Of a stretch of DNA of 39,101 bases, positions 15,976 through 25,024 are shown piece by piece. Position 1 is the stretch's first letter, and each line of letters begins with the position of its first letter. Position numbers and translations under genes: made by a program. Origin of the DNA: Hymenobacter ginkgonis (GTDB lineage: Bacteria; Bacteroidota; Bacteroidia; Cytophagales; Hymenobacteraceae). The stretch is taken from assembly GCF_009755225.1 (NCBI RefSeq), contig NZ_WQKZ01000012.1, positions 1-39,101 of the forward strand, in the 5' to 3' direction. Below the pieces are notes generated by a model. It was given only the letters and a program-made list of their open reading frames with translations. It was not told where the DNA came from and made no database searches.

Positions 15976-16025
15976 TTTATTGGATTAATTTTTATCGAAA
16001 GTCAACTATTTACAGTTGCGCAAAT
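15970..16025 (+). repeat. Module-boundary motif, site 1
   Basis: GGGGCCTTTATTGGATTAA and the following 35 bp resemble 19288-19340 (same orientation), sharing CTTTATTGGA, TAATTT, TCAA-TA-TTAC and GCAAA at matching positions. The motif directly follows the boundary of repeat copy 1. Confidence 0.7.
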
Positions 16026-16168
16026 GGAGGATAATTAGGGTACTTCGTCAGAGAACCAAAGAAACGATTGCTAACTGCTGGATTACCGGTGTGCTCGTCT
16101 ATATTGGCGGAGAAGGCAAGCTTTGGGGAACGTACTGATAGCGGTCCACGGACCGAGAGGGAGACATG

Positions 16169-16205
16169 AAAAAGCCCCGCCGGATGGGCGAGGCTTCTCA
16201 TTTTT
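16169..16205 (-). terminator. Terminator of the DUF4142 gene
   Basis: On the minus strand, GAAGCCTCGCC / GGCGGGGCTTTTT form a stem followed by a T run, 20 bp past the DUF4142 stop. A 14-bp palindrome CGGTCCACGGACCG (16142-16155) lies just beyond. Confidence 0.75.
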
Positions 16206-16224
16206 GGTGCAAATGCCGCGCCAC

Positions 16225-16812
16225 TTAGCCGCCCAGTTCGCCCAAGATGCGCTTGGTAATGGCCACATGCTCCTTGAACGTAGCCAAGGCCAGCGTCGCC
16301 AAGTGCCGCGTCTGGCTCTCGGCGGGCGTGGTTTTGCCGGCCGATTTTTTCAAGTAGTCCTCGGCCAAGTCGCGCAGAAACTCGTGGTTTTCGAGCTGGG
16401 CCTGGATGTAGGCCTTATCGAAGGCCGGCCCGGCGGGCGTGTTCTTGATTTTGGCGAGCGTGGCTTGCGCCTTGGCGTCCGGGGTTGGCACGGGCGTCTT
16501 CAAGTCCTTGAGCACGGTGGTCACGGCGATGGCCTCGGTCAGTTCAAAGCCCGCGAATTCTTTCGCGTTCGCTTGCGTGGCTTTGCCCGTCGCAATTTGG
16601 CTGGTAGCTAGCGAGAGTTCGGCGGGGCCGATGACGCCCTGGCGAAACGCTTTTTCCGTGGCCGCCACGGGCGCGCCACTCAGCAGCGTTTCCGCCTCGG
16701 CCGGAAAGGAGTTTAGTAAAGCGGCTACGGCGGGCAGGGCGCTGAACGCCAAAGCGGCCGTCATGGACTGCTTGACGAATGCACGGCGGGGAGTTTCTTC
16801 GTTGTACTGCAT
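16225..16812 (-). CDS. DUF4142 exported protein with Tat-like signal
   Basis: A 195-residue ferritin-like, helical periplasmic protein of the DUF4142 group. The N-terminus TPRRAFVKQSMTAALAFSAL carries a twin arginine and hydrophobic stretch, consistent with Tat or Sec export. The body matches the family: a long helix around LATSQIATGKATQANAKEFA, a helix with EAIAVTTVLKDL, and the closing FDKAYIQAQLENHEFLRDLA, where FDKAYI-x-QLENH is close to the DUF4142 signature FDRAYLDAQVAAH. Function is unknown; stress association is often suggested. It stands alone upstream of the LytTR operon on the same strand and ends in a good terminator. Confidence 0.85.
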   Translation of the reverse strand: MQYNEETPRRAFVKQSMTAALAFSALPAVAALLNSFPAEAETLLSGAPVAATEKAFRQGVIGPAELSLATSQIATGKATQANAKEFAGFELTEAIAVTTVLKDLKTPVPTPDAKAQATLAKIKNTPAGPAFDKAYIQAQLENHEFLRDLAEDYLKKSAGKTTPAESQTRHLATLALATFKEHVAITKRILGELGG

Positions 16813-17026
16813 GGGAAGGGGGAAAAGGCAGATGTGGCGAGGGCCGGGGGATACGCAGATGGTGTACCACGCTAGCTCCTCGCACTAGTTGACCATGCAT
16901 ACGGGGTAATGCCCCGGCGCAACGCCCGGCGGGGCTGAAACGGCTCTTTGACGGGGCACAGCGCTCCGGCCGGGGGGTGAATGGCCGGCTGGCCGGCCGC
17001 AGGAGAAAAGTGGGTTGGGGGAAAGG

Positions 17027-17863
17027 TTAGGAGGCAAAGCGTTGCAGGAAGCGCTGCAAACCACTGCTGTAGCTGCGCGAGGAGGTCAGGTGGGCGCCGC
17101 CGTGCAGGGTGATTAGGTATTCGCCGTGCGCCCACGGCCGCAGTTCCTGGATGTACGCGACATTGACGACCAGCGAGCGGTGAATGCGCACAAAGTGCGC
17201 GGGGTTGAGTTGGCTTCCCAGCTGGCTCAGCGTGGTCCGGAGCACGTGCGGCGCGCCCTGGGTGTGCAGGGTGACGTAGTTGCCCGTGGCTTCGAGGTAC
17301 TGCACTTGCCCCGCCGGCACAAAGTAGAGGCGGCCCGGTTGCTTGACTAAAAACTGTTCGGCATAGGAGCCGGGTAGGTTCTCCACTGGCCGACTGGCCG
17401 GCGGGGGCAGCGGGTCGGGCGGCGTCGCGGCCGGTCGGGGCCACTGCTGCAGCAAGGCCGCCAGCTGCTGGTGGCGTTGGCTGGCCTGGCGCTGGCCGAA
17501 TAAGTGCCGCACGTGGGCCAGACAACTCGCAAAGCGGTCTGGGTCGATGGGTTTGAGCAAATAGTCGACGGCGTGGGCGTCAAAGGCCTGCAGTGCATAG
17601 CGGTCGTAGGCTGTGACGAAGACGACCAGCGGCAACGGCGCCACCGCGTGCTGCAGCACCTGCACGCCCGTTAGGTCGGGCATCTGCACATCGAGGAACA
17701 CCAAGTCGGGGCCCGTATCCGGCATTGAAAGCGCAGCCACCGCTTCCGTCCCATTGCAGCATTCGCCGTGCAGGGCAAACCCCGGTACGTCGGCCAGCAG
17801 TTGCACAATTCGCCGACGTGCCCACGGTTCGTCATCGACGATAAGCGTCCGAATAGATTCCAT
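17027..17863 (-). CDS. LytTR-family response regulator
   Basis: A transcription factor of 278 residues. The receiver domain (1-120) has TLIVDDEPWARRRI, the phosphorylated Asp in LVFLDVQMPDLTG, and the Lys in YLLKPIDPDRF. A proline-rich linker (about 135-175) leads to a C-terminal LytTR DNA-binding domain (about 180-278), visible in LVKQPGRLYFVPAGQVQYLEA, YVTLHTQG and HFVRIHRSLVVNVAYI. LytTR regulators bind paired direct repeats upstream of targets. It lies 15 bp after its partner kinase in the same operon, and the target genes are not evident. Confidence 0.95.
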   Translation of the reverse strand: MESIRTLIVDDEPWARRRIVQLLADVPGFALHGECCNGTEAVAALSMPDTGPDLVFLDVQMPDLTGVQVLQHAVAPLPLVVFVTAYDRYALQAFDAHAVDYLLKPIDPDRFASCLAHVRHLFGQRQASQRHQQLAALLQQWPRPAATPPDPLPPPASRPVENLPGSYAEQFLVKQPGRLYFVPAGQVQYLEATGNYVTLHTQGAPHVLRTTLSQLGSQLNPAHFVRIHRSLVVNVAYIQELRPWAHGEYLITLHGGAHLTSSRSYSSGLQRFLQRFAS

Positions 17864-17878
17864 AGGGGAAAAGATAGG

Positions 17879-18949
17879 CTACGTAACGAGCAGAAAAGCC
17901 AGCGGCAGTTCAATGCGCACGGTGAAGCCTTCCGCCGGCGCCGTCTGAATGGCCAGGGCATAATGCGTCCCGTACAAGGTGCGCAGTCGCTCCTCGCTGT
18001 TGCGCAAGCCCACCCCGCGCGCTTCCGCCGAGGGGGCACCCCGGCCATTATCGTGCACCTGCAGCACCAGCCGCTGCCCTTGCCGCTGGGCTTCGATGTG
18101 GAGGCGCCCGGGCCCGGCGGTGGTCGCCAGGCCGTGCTTCATCGCGTTTTCCACCAAAGGCTGCAGCAGCAGGTTCGGGACTAGGGCGGGCAAGGCCGCG
18201 GCATCCACCTGGTAGGTGACGGTGAGCCGGTCGGCAAAGCGGATTTGCTCCATTTCCAGGTACAACTCCGTCAGGCGCAGTTCCTGGGCCAGCGGCACCT
18301 GCTGTTCGTCGGTGTTGTCGAGCACGGCGCGCAGAAACGCGCCCAGCTTGGCGGTCATCCGTTGCGCCGCCGCCGGGTCATCTGCGATGAGGGCGGTGAC
18401 CGTATTAAGCGTGTTGAACAAAAAATGCGGGTTGAGCTGCATCTTCAACGCCTGCAACTGAGCCTGGACCAGTTGGATTTCCAAGCTGGCCGCGTCTAGG
18501 GTGCGCCGCCGAAACTTGTCGTACAGTTCCAGGGCGTAGGCCACAAAGAGCAGCATCCAATAGAGGGGCACCCAGACGTTGACCGTGGCCAGCAAGGCGG
18601 ACCAGTCCAGGTGGACGCCGGGCACGGCCAGCAGCGCGAGCCCGGTCCGCGACAGCGCGCGTTGGAGCAGGGTGAGCCCGAAGCTGGCCCCCGCGTGCAG
18701 CAGCAGCCGCGGCAAGCGGTGGGGCGGCGTGGTCAGGTCGAAGTGCGCCGCGAGCCAAAACACGACGGGGGTGAGCACCATCCAACTGACGCAATCCAGC
18801 AGGGGTCCCAGCACGACGGTCCGCCAGGGCAACGGGTGCACGCTGGCCTGCGCTTGGACGTAGACCAGTAGGACCATGAACACCGTGAACAGCCCCCACG
18901 CCAGCGCGACGCGCCACCACTTGATTTTTGCTAATTGCGTCCTTGCCAT
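17879..18949 (-). CDS. LytS/YehU-type sensor histidine kinase
   Basis: A membrane kinase of 356 residues. The first 130 residues hold four predicted transmembrane helices (for example WGLFTVFMVLLVYVQ and MVLTPVVFWLAAHF). The His_kinase domain follows with phospho-accepting His in MQLNPHFLFNTLNT (about residue 175), then an ATPase domain with VENAMKHGL, VHDNGRGAP and GVGLRNSEERL. This is the standard partner for LytTR regulators, and the gene precedes 17027-17863 in one operon. The ATG at 18949 gives a cytosolic basic start (MARTQLAKIKWWR). The signal is unknown. Confidence 0.95.
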   Translation of the reverse strand: MARTQLAKIKWWRVALAWGLFTVFMVLLVYVQAQASVHPLPWRTVVLGPLLDCVSWMVLTPVVFWLAAHFDLTTPPHRLPRLLLHAGASFGLTLLQRALSRTGLALLAVPGVHLDWSALLATVNVWVPLYWMLLFVAYALELYDKFRRRTLDAASLEIQLVQAQLQALKMQLNPHFLFNTLNTVTALIADDPAAAQRMTAKLGAFLRAVLDNTDEQQVPLAQELRLTELYLEMEQIRFADRLTVTYQVDAAALPALVPNLLLQPLVENAMKHGLATTAGPGRLHIEAQRQGQRLVLQVHDNGRGAPSAEARGVGLRNSEERLRTLYGTHYALAIQTAPAEGFTVRIELPLAFLLVT

Positions 18950-19857
18950 CCTTTACTCCCTCAGGTTGGTCTTCTGAAACGAAGCGGGTCCCCGAAGGTT
19001 GACCGGTCCCTGCGCAACTATAGCTGCTGGTCGGCGGCAATCGTACGATGCGAAGATCGTTAAAAAGCATCGCCCTCTTTTCGGCGACCCGCACCTAACA
19101 AGCCATTACGGTTTTACTGGAGTGGGCTTAGTACGCAGCACAGGTTAGGGGCGTGGCTGTTGCGGAACCTACCGCCAGAGTTCACGAATCGGTTGACTGC
19201 TCGTAACGGACTGCACAGGCCGTTTAGCCACTTGGTACTATAGCAGTTGATTTACTAAGTTGTTGCCAAGACTTCTGCAGCAGCCACGGGCCTTTATTGG
19301 ACTAATTTACATTATTAATCAAGTAGTTACTGCGGGCAAACGACGTGATAGTTCACTTTAAGGCAATTGTGTAATAACCAGCCTACTGTGGCTGGCTAAC
19401 GGTGGTATATTAGGTGGGAGCTATGACCTAACTGCCGTTAGTGGCCTTAATTGAAAATTTAGTCCATAAGTCGCATTTGACGCTGTAGTGGGTTTCGCGT
19501 CAGTAGTGTCCTATCAACGAGGCGCAGTGCGCCTAACACTGGACCCGCTAGTTTTTTAAAAGTGGATGATTACGAGCTGCCTGCTTAAGTGGAGGTTTGC
19601 GCGCTTACCGGTCCAATGCCGAGCAGCGATAATCTACCGGTTATAGCTGCTTGTCGTGCTCCTCACCCATTTAGTTCAACTTACGCTCACTTAGCGCGTG
19701 TTTGAATAAGTCATTCTGTATTCTGGATTGAAACTGCCACAAGGGGTACGACCATCAAAGCTTCTGTCGAAACTGTGCAAATCCATCCAGAATACTTTCT
19801 CCTGCGTGGGTCATACTCGGCTTTGCGCACTGTATGTTACCTTCTTACAACGCAACA
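18950..19857. other. Long non-coding region with a boundary motif
   Basis: About 900 bp without a credible gene; short open frames here lack start context and domain character. It contains boundary motif site 2 (GGGCCTTTATTGGACTAATTT, 19288-19308). About 150 bp further there is a possible inverted, imperfect relative (AAATTTAGTCCATAAG, 19457-19472). A GGCAATTGT near-palindrome lies at 19361-19370. The region separates the LytTR module from the metabolic block and may be a decayed insertion. Confidence 0.5.
19288..19308 (+). repeat. Module-boundary motif, site 2
   Basis: GGGCC TTTATTGGACTAATTT, in the same orientation as site 1 (15970). The similarity to site 1 extends about 30 bp further to the right. 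Confidence 0.7.
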
Positions 19858-19909
19858 TGGCTGTCTTACAACGCTTCACTCTTTGCAGCAACCTTAAAAG
19901 CTTCGCGGG

Positions 19910-20896
19910 TTGTTTCTTGCCATTGTCCCGCTTAGTAGCTCACACCCGGGCTTGGCGCAACACCCGACGCCTGCTGCGGCAAGCACCGCTTTGGCATTCT
20001 CCTCGCCCAAGCAGATTAATGCGGGCGTGCTTAATGTAGGGTACGTAGAAGTTGGCCCGCCCACCGCGCAGCCTGTTATTCTGCTTCACGGCTGGCCCTA
20101 CAGCATTCACAGCTACACCGAAGTGTCCGCGCAGCTAGCGGCAAAGGGCTACCGGGTAATTATTCCGTACCTGCGAGGCCACGGCACCACCCGCTTTCTC
20201 TCTCCCCAAACGGCCCGCAACGGGCAGCAAGCGGCGCTGGCCCTGGATGTCATTGCCCTGATGGACGCGCTGCACATTCAACAAGCTATTATTGGCGGGT
20301 TCGACTGGGGGGCTCGGACAGCCGGCATCGTGGCGGCTCTGTTTCCAGAGCGGTGCAAGGCCCTGGTGTCAGTGAGTGGCTACCTCATCGGCAGCCAGCA
20401 GGCCAATCGCACCCCGCTGGCACCCAAGGCCGAATTAGCCTGGTGGTATCAGTTCTACTTCGCGACCGAGCGGGGCCAGGCGGGCTACCAAGCCAATACC
20501 AACGACTTCAATAAGCTCATCTGGCAAACGGCCTCTCCCCGCTGGCAGTTTGAGCCGGCTACGTTTGAGCAGGCTGCGGTAGCCTTCACGAATCCCGATT
20601 ACGTGGCCATTGTCATTCACAACTATCGCTGGCGCTTAGGACTAGCTGAAGGCGAGGCTCGCTACGAGGCCGTTGAAAAAAAGCTCGCCACCTCGCCAGC
20701 TATTACGGTGCCGGCCGTGACGTTGGAAGGGGATGCTAATGGCGCGCCCCACAACGACCCAGCTGCTTACGCGGCGAAGTTTACGGGTAAGTATCGACAT
20801 CACACGCTGTCTGGTGGCATTGGCCACAATTTGCCCCAGGAAGCTCCCCAAGACTTCGCTGCCGCCATCATCGAGGCGGATGGCTTGGCTAAGTAA
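19910..20896 (+). CDS. Alpha/beta hydrolase (epoxide hydrolase/haloalkane dehalogenase-like)
   Basis: A protein of about 328 residues. ILLHGWPYSIHSYTEV provides the HGWP oxyanion element, GGFDWGARTAGIV is the nucleophile elbow with Asp in the DWG motif, and the C-terminal SGGIGHNLPQEAP contains the catalytic His. HGWP plus an Asp nucleophile is typical of epoxide hydrolases and haloalkane dehalogenases. The N-terminus (FLAIVPLSSSHPGLAQ) resembles an export signal. Only TTG at 19910 is available as a start in this frame. An ATG at 19858 lies in another frame, and restoring one A at the AAAA run near 19896-19899 would join it to a proper basic signal peptide, so a single-base frameshift is likely. 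It is followed 17 bp later by a cytochrome P460-like gene. Confidence 0.85.
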   Translation: MFLAIVPLSSSHPGLAQHPTPAAASTALAFSSPKQINAGVLNVGYVEVGPPTAQPVILLHGWPYSIHSYTEVSAQLAAKGYRVIIPYLRGHGTTRFLSPQTARNGQQAALALDVIALMDALHIQQAIIGGFDWGARTAGIVAALFPERCKALVSVSGYLIGSQQANRTPLAPKAELAWWYQFYFATERGQAGYQANTNDFNKLIWQTASPRWQFEPATFEQAAVAFTNPDYVAIVIHNYRWRLGLAEGEARYEAVEKKLATSPAITVPAVTLEGDANGAPHNDPAAYAAKFTGKYRHHTLSGGIGHNLPQEAPQDFAAAIIEADGLAK

Positions 20897-20913
20897 TAAA
20901 AACTGGTTGACGC

Positions 20914-21444
20914 ATGAAAACCTGGAAAATGTCCGCTCTCGTCTTGTCGCCGGCTTTAGTAGTAGCGTATGCTTTAGCCGAGGCAATGCCTGGGACGCCA
21001 GCACCCAGGCCGGCCCCCACGTCCGTGCTGGCTAAGCTCCCGCCCGGCTACCGCGACTGGCGACTGATTTCGGTCGCCCATGAGGCCGGTAATCTCAACG
21101 ACCTGCGCGCCATTCTGGGCAATGACATTGCCGTAAAGGCCTACCGGGAGGGAACCCTGCCATTTCCAGACGGGGCTATTATTGCCCGGCTCGCCTGGGA
21201 GTATGTTCCCTCCGCAGCCAATAACAAAGTGTTCGGCCAGCCGCAATCTTACGTAGCCGGTCTGCCGAAGGAAGGCGTGCAATTTATGGTGAAGGATGCC
21301 CGAAAATACGCCGCGACCGGGGGATGGGGGTACGCGCAGTTTAACGAAGGAGTACCCGTCGAAGGGGTAACCATTGCCAACTGTGCTCCCTGCCACCAGC
21401 CGGCGAAGCCCCACGATTATCTGTTCACCGAGTACGCTCCTTGA
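20914..21444 (+). CDS. Cytochrome P460-like haem protein
   Basis: A 176-residue exported protein with a signal segment at residues 1-23 (MSALVLSPALVVAYALAEA). The opening LPPGYRDWRLISVAHEAGNLND and the YREGTLPFPDGAIIARLAWEY region match the cytochrome P460 domain, in which the tryptophan and PDG turn are conserved. NCAPCHQPA near the C-terminus is a CxxCH haem c attachment site. Characterised P460 proteins oxidise hydroxylamine or related nitrogen compounds, but many homologues have no known substrate. It is co-directional with the hydrolase 17 bp upstream, so the two may form a small operon. Confidence 0.88.
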   Translation: MKTWKMSALVLSPALVVAYALAEAMPGTPAPRPAPTSVLAKLPPGYRDWRLISVAHEAGNLNDLRAILGNDIAVKAYREGTLPFPDGAIIARLAWEYVPSAANNKVFGQPQSYVAGLPKEGVQFMVKDARKYAATGGWGYAQFNEGVPVEGVTIANCAPCHQPAKPHDYLFTEYAP

Positions 21445-21703
21445 AGCTTGCTTCGAGTCAGGAAAGCACTTGAAAGGTTACGCTCCGGAAATGGCGAGCG
21501 GGTTGATTTTTCAGTTAGTACTAGTTTTGCAAAGCTGACAGGCTTCTGGCACGCTCGCTAAAGGTTCTCTTTGGCGCGCGCAGTATTGCGCTTTCAACTC
21601 AATAAGAGGTAGACTTATGTAATAGGCGGATTCTTTTCACGGCTGCGAGTAACTGAACCGCCGGATGGCGGGCTGCCACCTCTTGTTTGTTGCAAAAGAA
21701 ATC

Positions 21704-23293
21704 ATGCTAACCATTCAAAATCTGGGCTACACGCAGCCCGATAAAAGCGTGCTGTTTGAGGGCCTGAACCTGACGGTGAATGCGCACCAGAAAGTAGCCC
21801 TGATTGGGAATAACGGCACGGGCAAATCCACGCTCTTACAAGTGACAGCAGGTCTGCTGCCACCTACCACCGGACAGGTAATTGCCAGCGCGGTCCCCTT
21901 TTACCTCCCGCAACATACCGGGCAGCTAGACGGCCTGACGGTCGCGCAGGCGCTCGGGGTGGCGGACAAACTAGCCGCCCTACAGGCGATTTTGGCGGGC
22001 CAGGTGACGGACGCCAATCTCGCCGCGCTGGCCGAGGACTGGACGATTGAGGAGCGACTGCAAGAGGCCCTGCGGCATTGGAACGTCGCCGAGTTGGACC
22101 TGGCTCAGCCCCTGGCCGCGCTTAGTGGCGGGCAAAAAACACGGCTGTTGTTAGCGGCCGTCGCCATTCACCAGCCCGAACTTATCTTGCTGGACGAGCC
22201 GAGTAACCACCTGGACGCCGCCGGGAGGCGACAGCTCTACGCCTTCGTGAAGGCTACCAAAAGCACCCTGCTGGTCGTGAGCCACGACCGCCAACTGCTG
22301 CAGCAACTTGGCCCCGTGGCCGAACTGAGCACGCGCGGCCTTACGCTGTACGGCGGCGACTACGCTTTTTACGCCGCGCAAAAGCAGGTGGCCAGCACCG
22401 CGCTGCATCAGGAAGTAAAAAGCAAAGAAAAGGCCTTGCGCAAAGCCAAGGAAACCGAGCGTGAGGCGCTGGAGCGCAAGCAAAAGCTGGATGCGCGCAG
22501 CAAGAAAAACCAGGGCAAAGCCGGTCTGCCCCCCATCGTACTGGGCATGCGGCGCAACGGGGCCGAAAACAGCGGGGCGCGCCTCAAAGGCCAGCACGCC
22601 GAGAAAGTGGGCGCCCTCACTCAGGAGTTGGGGGAACTGCGGCAGGCGTTACCCGACCTCGACAAAATGACGTTTGGCTTCGCGCACTCCGGCTTGCACC
22701 AGGGCAAAGTACTGCTCGAAGCCAACGACCTGAACTACGCCTACGGTCCGCGCCCGTTGTGGCAGCCGGCCCTCAGCTTTCAGCTGCGCAGCGGCGAGCG
22801 GGTAGCCCTGCACGGGCCAAACGGAGCGGGTAAAACCACGCTCATCCGCCTGTTGTTAGGGCAATTGATGCCCCAGACGGGCACGCTGTATCGCGCCGAT
22901 TTTCAGGCGGTGTACATCGACCAAGACTACTCTTTGCTGCACAAGGAGCTAACGGTGTACGAACAGGCCCAGCAGTTCAACACCACGGCCCTGCTGGAGC
23001 ACGAGGTTAAAATTCGACTCGCTCGCTTTCTGTTTAGCAAAGACGACTGGGCCAAGCCCTGCGGTGCCTTGAGCGGCGGGGAGCAGCTGCGGTTGCTCCT
23101 GTGCTGCCTTACTCTGCGTAGCCAAGCCCCGGACCTTATCGTGCTGGACGAGCCAACCAATAATCTCGACCTGCAAAACCTGGACATCTTGGCGGCGGCC
23201 CTTACCAGCTACCAGGGCACGCTAGTAGTCGTGTCGCACGATGCCAGCTTTCTAACTCAGATTGGGGTGCAGCAAGCACTCAACCTGGCTTAG
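21704..23293 (+). CDS. ABC-F family ATPase
   Basis: A soluble protein of 529 residues with two ABC domains and no membrane region. Domain 1 has Walker A IGNNGTGKSTLL, signature LSGGQKTRL and Walker B LILLDEPSNHLD. The charged linker (KEKALRKAKETEREALERKQ and the following basic run) joins domain 2, with HGPNGAGKTTLI, LSGGEQLRL and LIVLDEPTNNLD. ABC-F proteins act on ribosomes; some relieve ribosome-targeting antibiotics, others have housekeeping roles, and the sequence alone does not say which. The ATG at 21704 begins the usual MLTIQNLGY strand; an upstream in-frame ATG adds an atypical segment. A terminator follows at 23298-23320. Confidence 0.93.
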   Translation: MLTIQNLGYTQPDKSVLFEGLNLTVNAHQKVALIGNNGTGKSTLLQVTAGLLPPTTGQVIASAVPFYLPQHTGQLDGLTVAQALGVADKLAALQAILAGQVTDANLAALAEDWTIEERLQEALRHWNVAELDLAQPLAALSGGQKTRLLLAAVAIHQPELILLDEPSNHLDAAGRRQLYAFVKATKSTLLVVSHDRQLLQQLGPVAELSTRGLTLYGGDYAFYAAQKQVASTALHQEVKSKEKALRKAKETEREALERKQKLDARSKKNQGKAGLPPIVLGMRRNGAENSGARLKGQHAEKVGALTQELGELRQALPDLDKMTFGFAHSGLHQGKVLLEANDLNYAYGPRPLWQPALSFQLRSGERVALHGPNGAGKTTLIRLLLGQLMPQTGTLYRADFQAVYIDQDYSLLHKELTVYEQAQQFNTTALLEHEVKIRLARFLFSKDDWAKPCGALSGGEQLRLLLCCLTLRSQAPDLIVLDEPTNNLDLQNLDILAAALTSYQGTLVVVSHDASFLTQIGVQQALNLA

Positions 23294-23297
23294 TAAC

Positions 23298-23320
23298 GCG
23301 AGGTTAGCCTCGAACCTCGC
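23298..23320. terminator. Bidirectional terminator between convergent genes
   Basis: GCGAGGTT and AACCTCGC arms with a 7-nt loop lie between the ABC-F stop and the MocR stop. Confidence 0.65.
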
Positions 23321-23333
23321 CTTACCGCTGCGT

Positions 23334-24815
23334 TCACCGGCTTCCGTAGGACTGGCACAGCACTTGGCGCAATTGGTCAAGGGCATACAGTAGCTCCGAC
23401 GGTTTCAGCGCCGCGTAGCCTAGGCGCACCGCGTTAGCCAGGGGCTCGGCCAGATAGTAGTGGCTGCCGGGCGTAATAAGTACCCGGCGACGAGCCAGCT
23501 CACGCGCAAGCTTCGGCACATCAACGTGGGTTGAAAATTTTACCCAGAGTGCCAGGCCGCCCGCCGGTACCTCAAACTGCACGAGGTCGGCGGGCAGTTG
23601 GCGCAGGCCTTCGACCAGCGTGTCGCGGCGCGCATGGTACTCGGCCTGCACCCGGCGGGTATGTCGCTTAATCTCTCCTTCGTCAATGAGGTCGGCCACG
23701 GCCTGCTCCAGCCCCGTGTCACCCTGCCGGTCAACCAGCGCCCGCAGACGCCCCAGCGCGGCGACAAAGGCAGGCGGGCCGGTTACATAACCAATACGCA
23801 GGGCCGGAGCCAGTAGCTTCGTCAAGGAGCCTATGTAAATAACGATGCCGCCGGGGTCGGCGCTGGCCAGCGGCAGGGAGGGCTGGTAACGGTAATGAAA
23901 CTCGTGGTCATAATCGTCCTCAACGAGGGCTACGCCGTAGCGGGCGGCTAGCGCGAGCAGGTGCACGCGCCGGGCCGCCTGCAGGGTTACGGTGGTGGGG
24001 AACTGGTGATGTGGCGTCAGGTACAGCGCCCGCACCGGCCGCTGGCGGCACAGCGCCTCGAAGGCCTCGACACAGAGCCCTTCGTCGTCTACCGGGAGGG
24101 GGGCTAATTCAGCGCCGAACAGCTGGAAGGTGTGCCAGGCGGGCGGGTAGCCGGGGTTTTCTACCGCCACTACATCGCCCGGTCGCAGGAGCAGGCTGGC
24201 GGTCAGGTACAGGGCCATCTGCGTGCCGCGGGTTAGGCAGATGGTTTCGGCCGTGGTGCTCAGGCCACGATGCTGGTTGAGCATGTGGGCCAGCGCTTCG
24301 CGCAGGCGTTGGTTACCCAGCGGGCTCTCGTAGCCGAGCTGATTGAGCCGCCCTTTGCTTAGCAGGGTGTGACGGTAGGCTCGCGTCAAGGCCGCGAGGG
24401 GTGCCAGCCGCGCGTCGGGCGTACCATCCGTAAACGTGATGGCTCCCGGCATGGCCGGCGGCCACAGGGCCGGCCCGGGTGGTTCGTGCCACTGAAAGCC
24501 AGCTACCGGCTGCTGGTTTCCGACAAGGGCTGCAAACGCTAGGGGGGTGTTGGTGGGTAACTGGTCTGCCACGAAGGTGCCCCTGGTCTGCTGACTAGCC
24601 AGCCAGCCCTGTGCCAACAACTCCTCGTAGGCCAGCACCGCCGTTTTCCGATTCACCCCTAGTTGCTTGGCCAGCTCGCGCGTACCTGGCAGCGCCGTGC
24701 CCGGGACTAACCGGCCGCGTTGAATCTCGACCGTAATCAAGTCGCTGATTTGCAAATAAACTGGCCGCCCACTCCGGAAGGCAGGCTGCAGAGTGGTATC
24801 CCACGTGCGAAGCAT
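23334..24815 (-). CDS. MocR/PdxR-type GntR regulator with aminotransferase domain
   Basis: A transcription factor of 493 residues. The GntR winged helix is at about residues 10-80 (YLQISDLITVEIQRGRLVPG, LPGTRELAKQLGVNRKTAVL). A short linker leads to a fold-type I aminotransferase domain, in which IYIGSLTKLLAPALRIGY carries the expected PLP-binding lysine and ALVEDDYDHEFHY the aspartate. MocR proteins sense PLP or amino compounds and often regulate divergently transcribed genes. Here the divergent neighbour across about 210 bp is the DoxX gene at 25025, a plausible target. The ATG at 24815 (MLRTWDTTLQPAF) is chosen over a more upstream codon. Confidence 0.93.
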   Translation of the reverse strand: MLRTWDTTLQPAFRSGRPVYLQISDLITVEIQRGRLVPGTALPGTRELAKQLGVNRKTAVLAYEELLAQGWLASQQTRGTFVADQLPTNTPLAFAALVGNQQPVAGFQWHEPPGPALWPPAMPGAITFTDGTPDARLAPLAALTRAYRHTLLSKGRLNQLGYESPLGNQRLREALAHMLNQHRGLSTTAETICLTRGTQMALYLTASLLLRPGDVVAVENPGYPPAWHTFQLFGAELAPLPVDDEGLCVEAFEALCRQRPVRALYLTPHHQFPTTVTLQAARRVHLLALAARYGVALVEDDYDHEFHYRYQPSLPLASADPGGIVIYIGSLTKLLAPALRIGYVTGPPAFVAALGRLRALVDRQGDTGLEQAVADLIDEGEIKRHTRRVQAEYHARRDTLVEGLRQLPADLVQFEVPAGGLALWVKFSTHVDVPKLARELARRRVLITPGSHYYLAEPLANAVRLGYAALKPSELLYALDQLRQVLCQSYGSR

Positions 24816-25024
24816 CTGGACCCGTTGGTTTTTAAAAACTGGATGGCAGCCAGCGAGCAACTTAAGTAGAGTTTTGGGTCACGAACGGCCTCACTACCAG
24901 CCAACGCCGGGGTCGTCGTTCCTACTTAGTCGCTGCTGACTGTCTCTTCTCTTTCTACTATTCCGAGGATGGTCAAGCACGCCTGGTCGGCTCACCTTTC
25001 TTCACTTTCTAACCGCCTGTTCTC

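Noticed and set aside
16123..16611. Plus-strand open frame over the DUF4142 gene
   Set aside because: It is the antisense shadow of a gene with clear family motifs on the minus strand.
19728..20039. 103-codon open frame before the hydrolase
   Set aside because: Its second half is the hydrolase start in the wrong frame; only the ATG at 19858 inside it is of interest, as part of the suspected frameshift.
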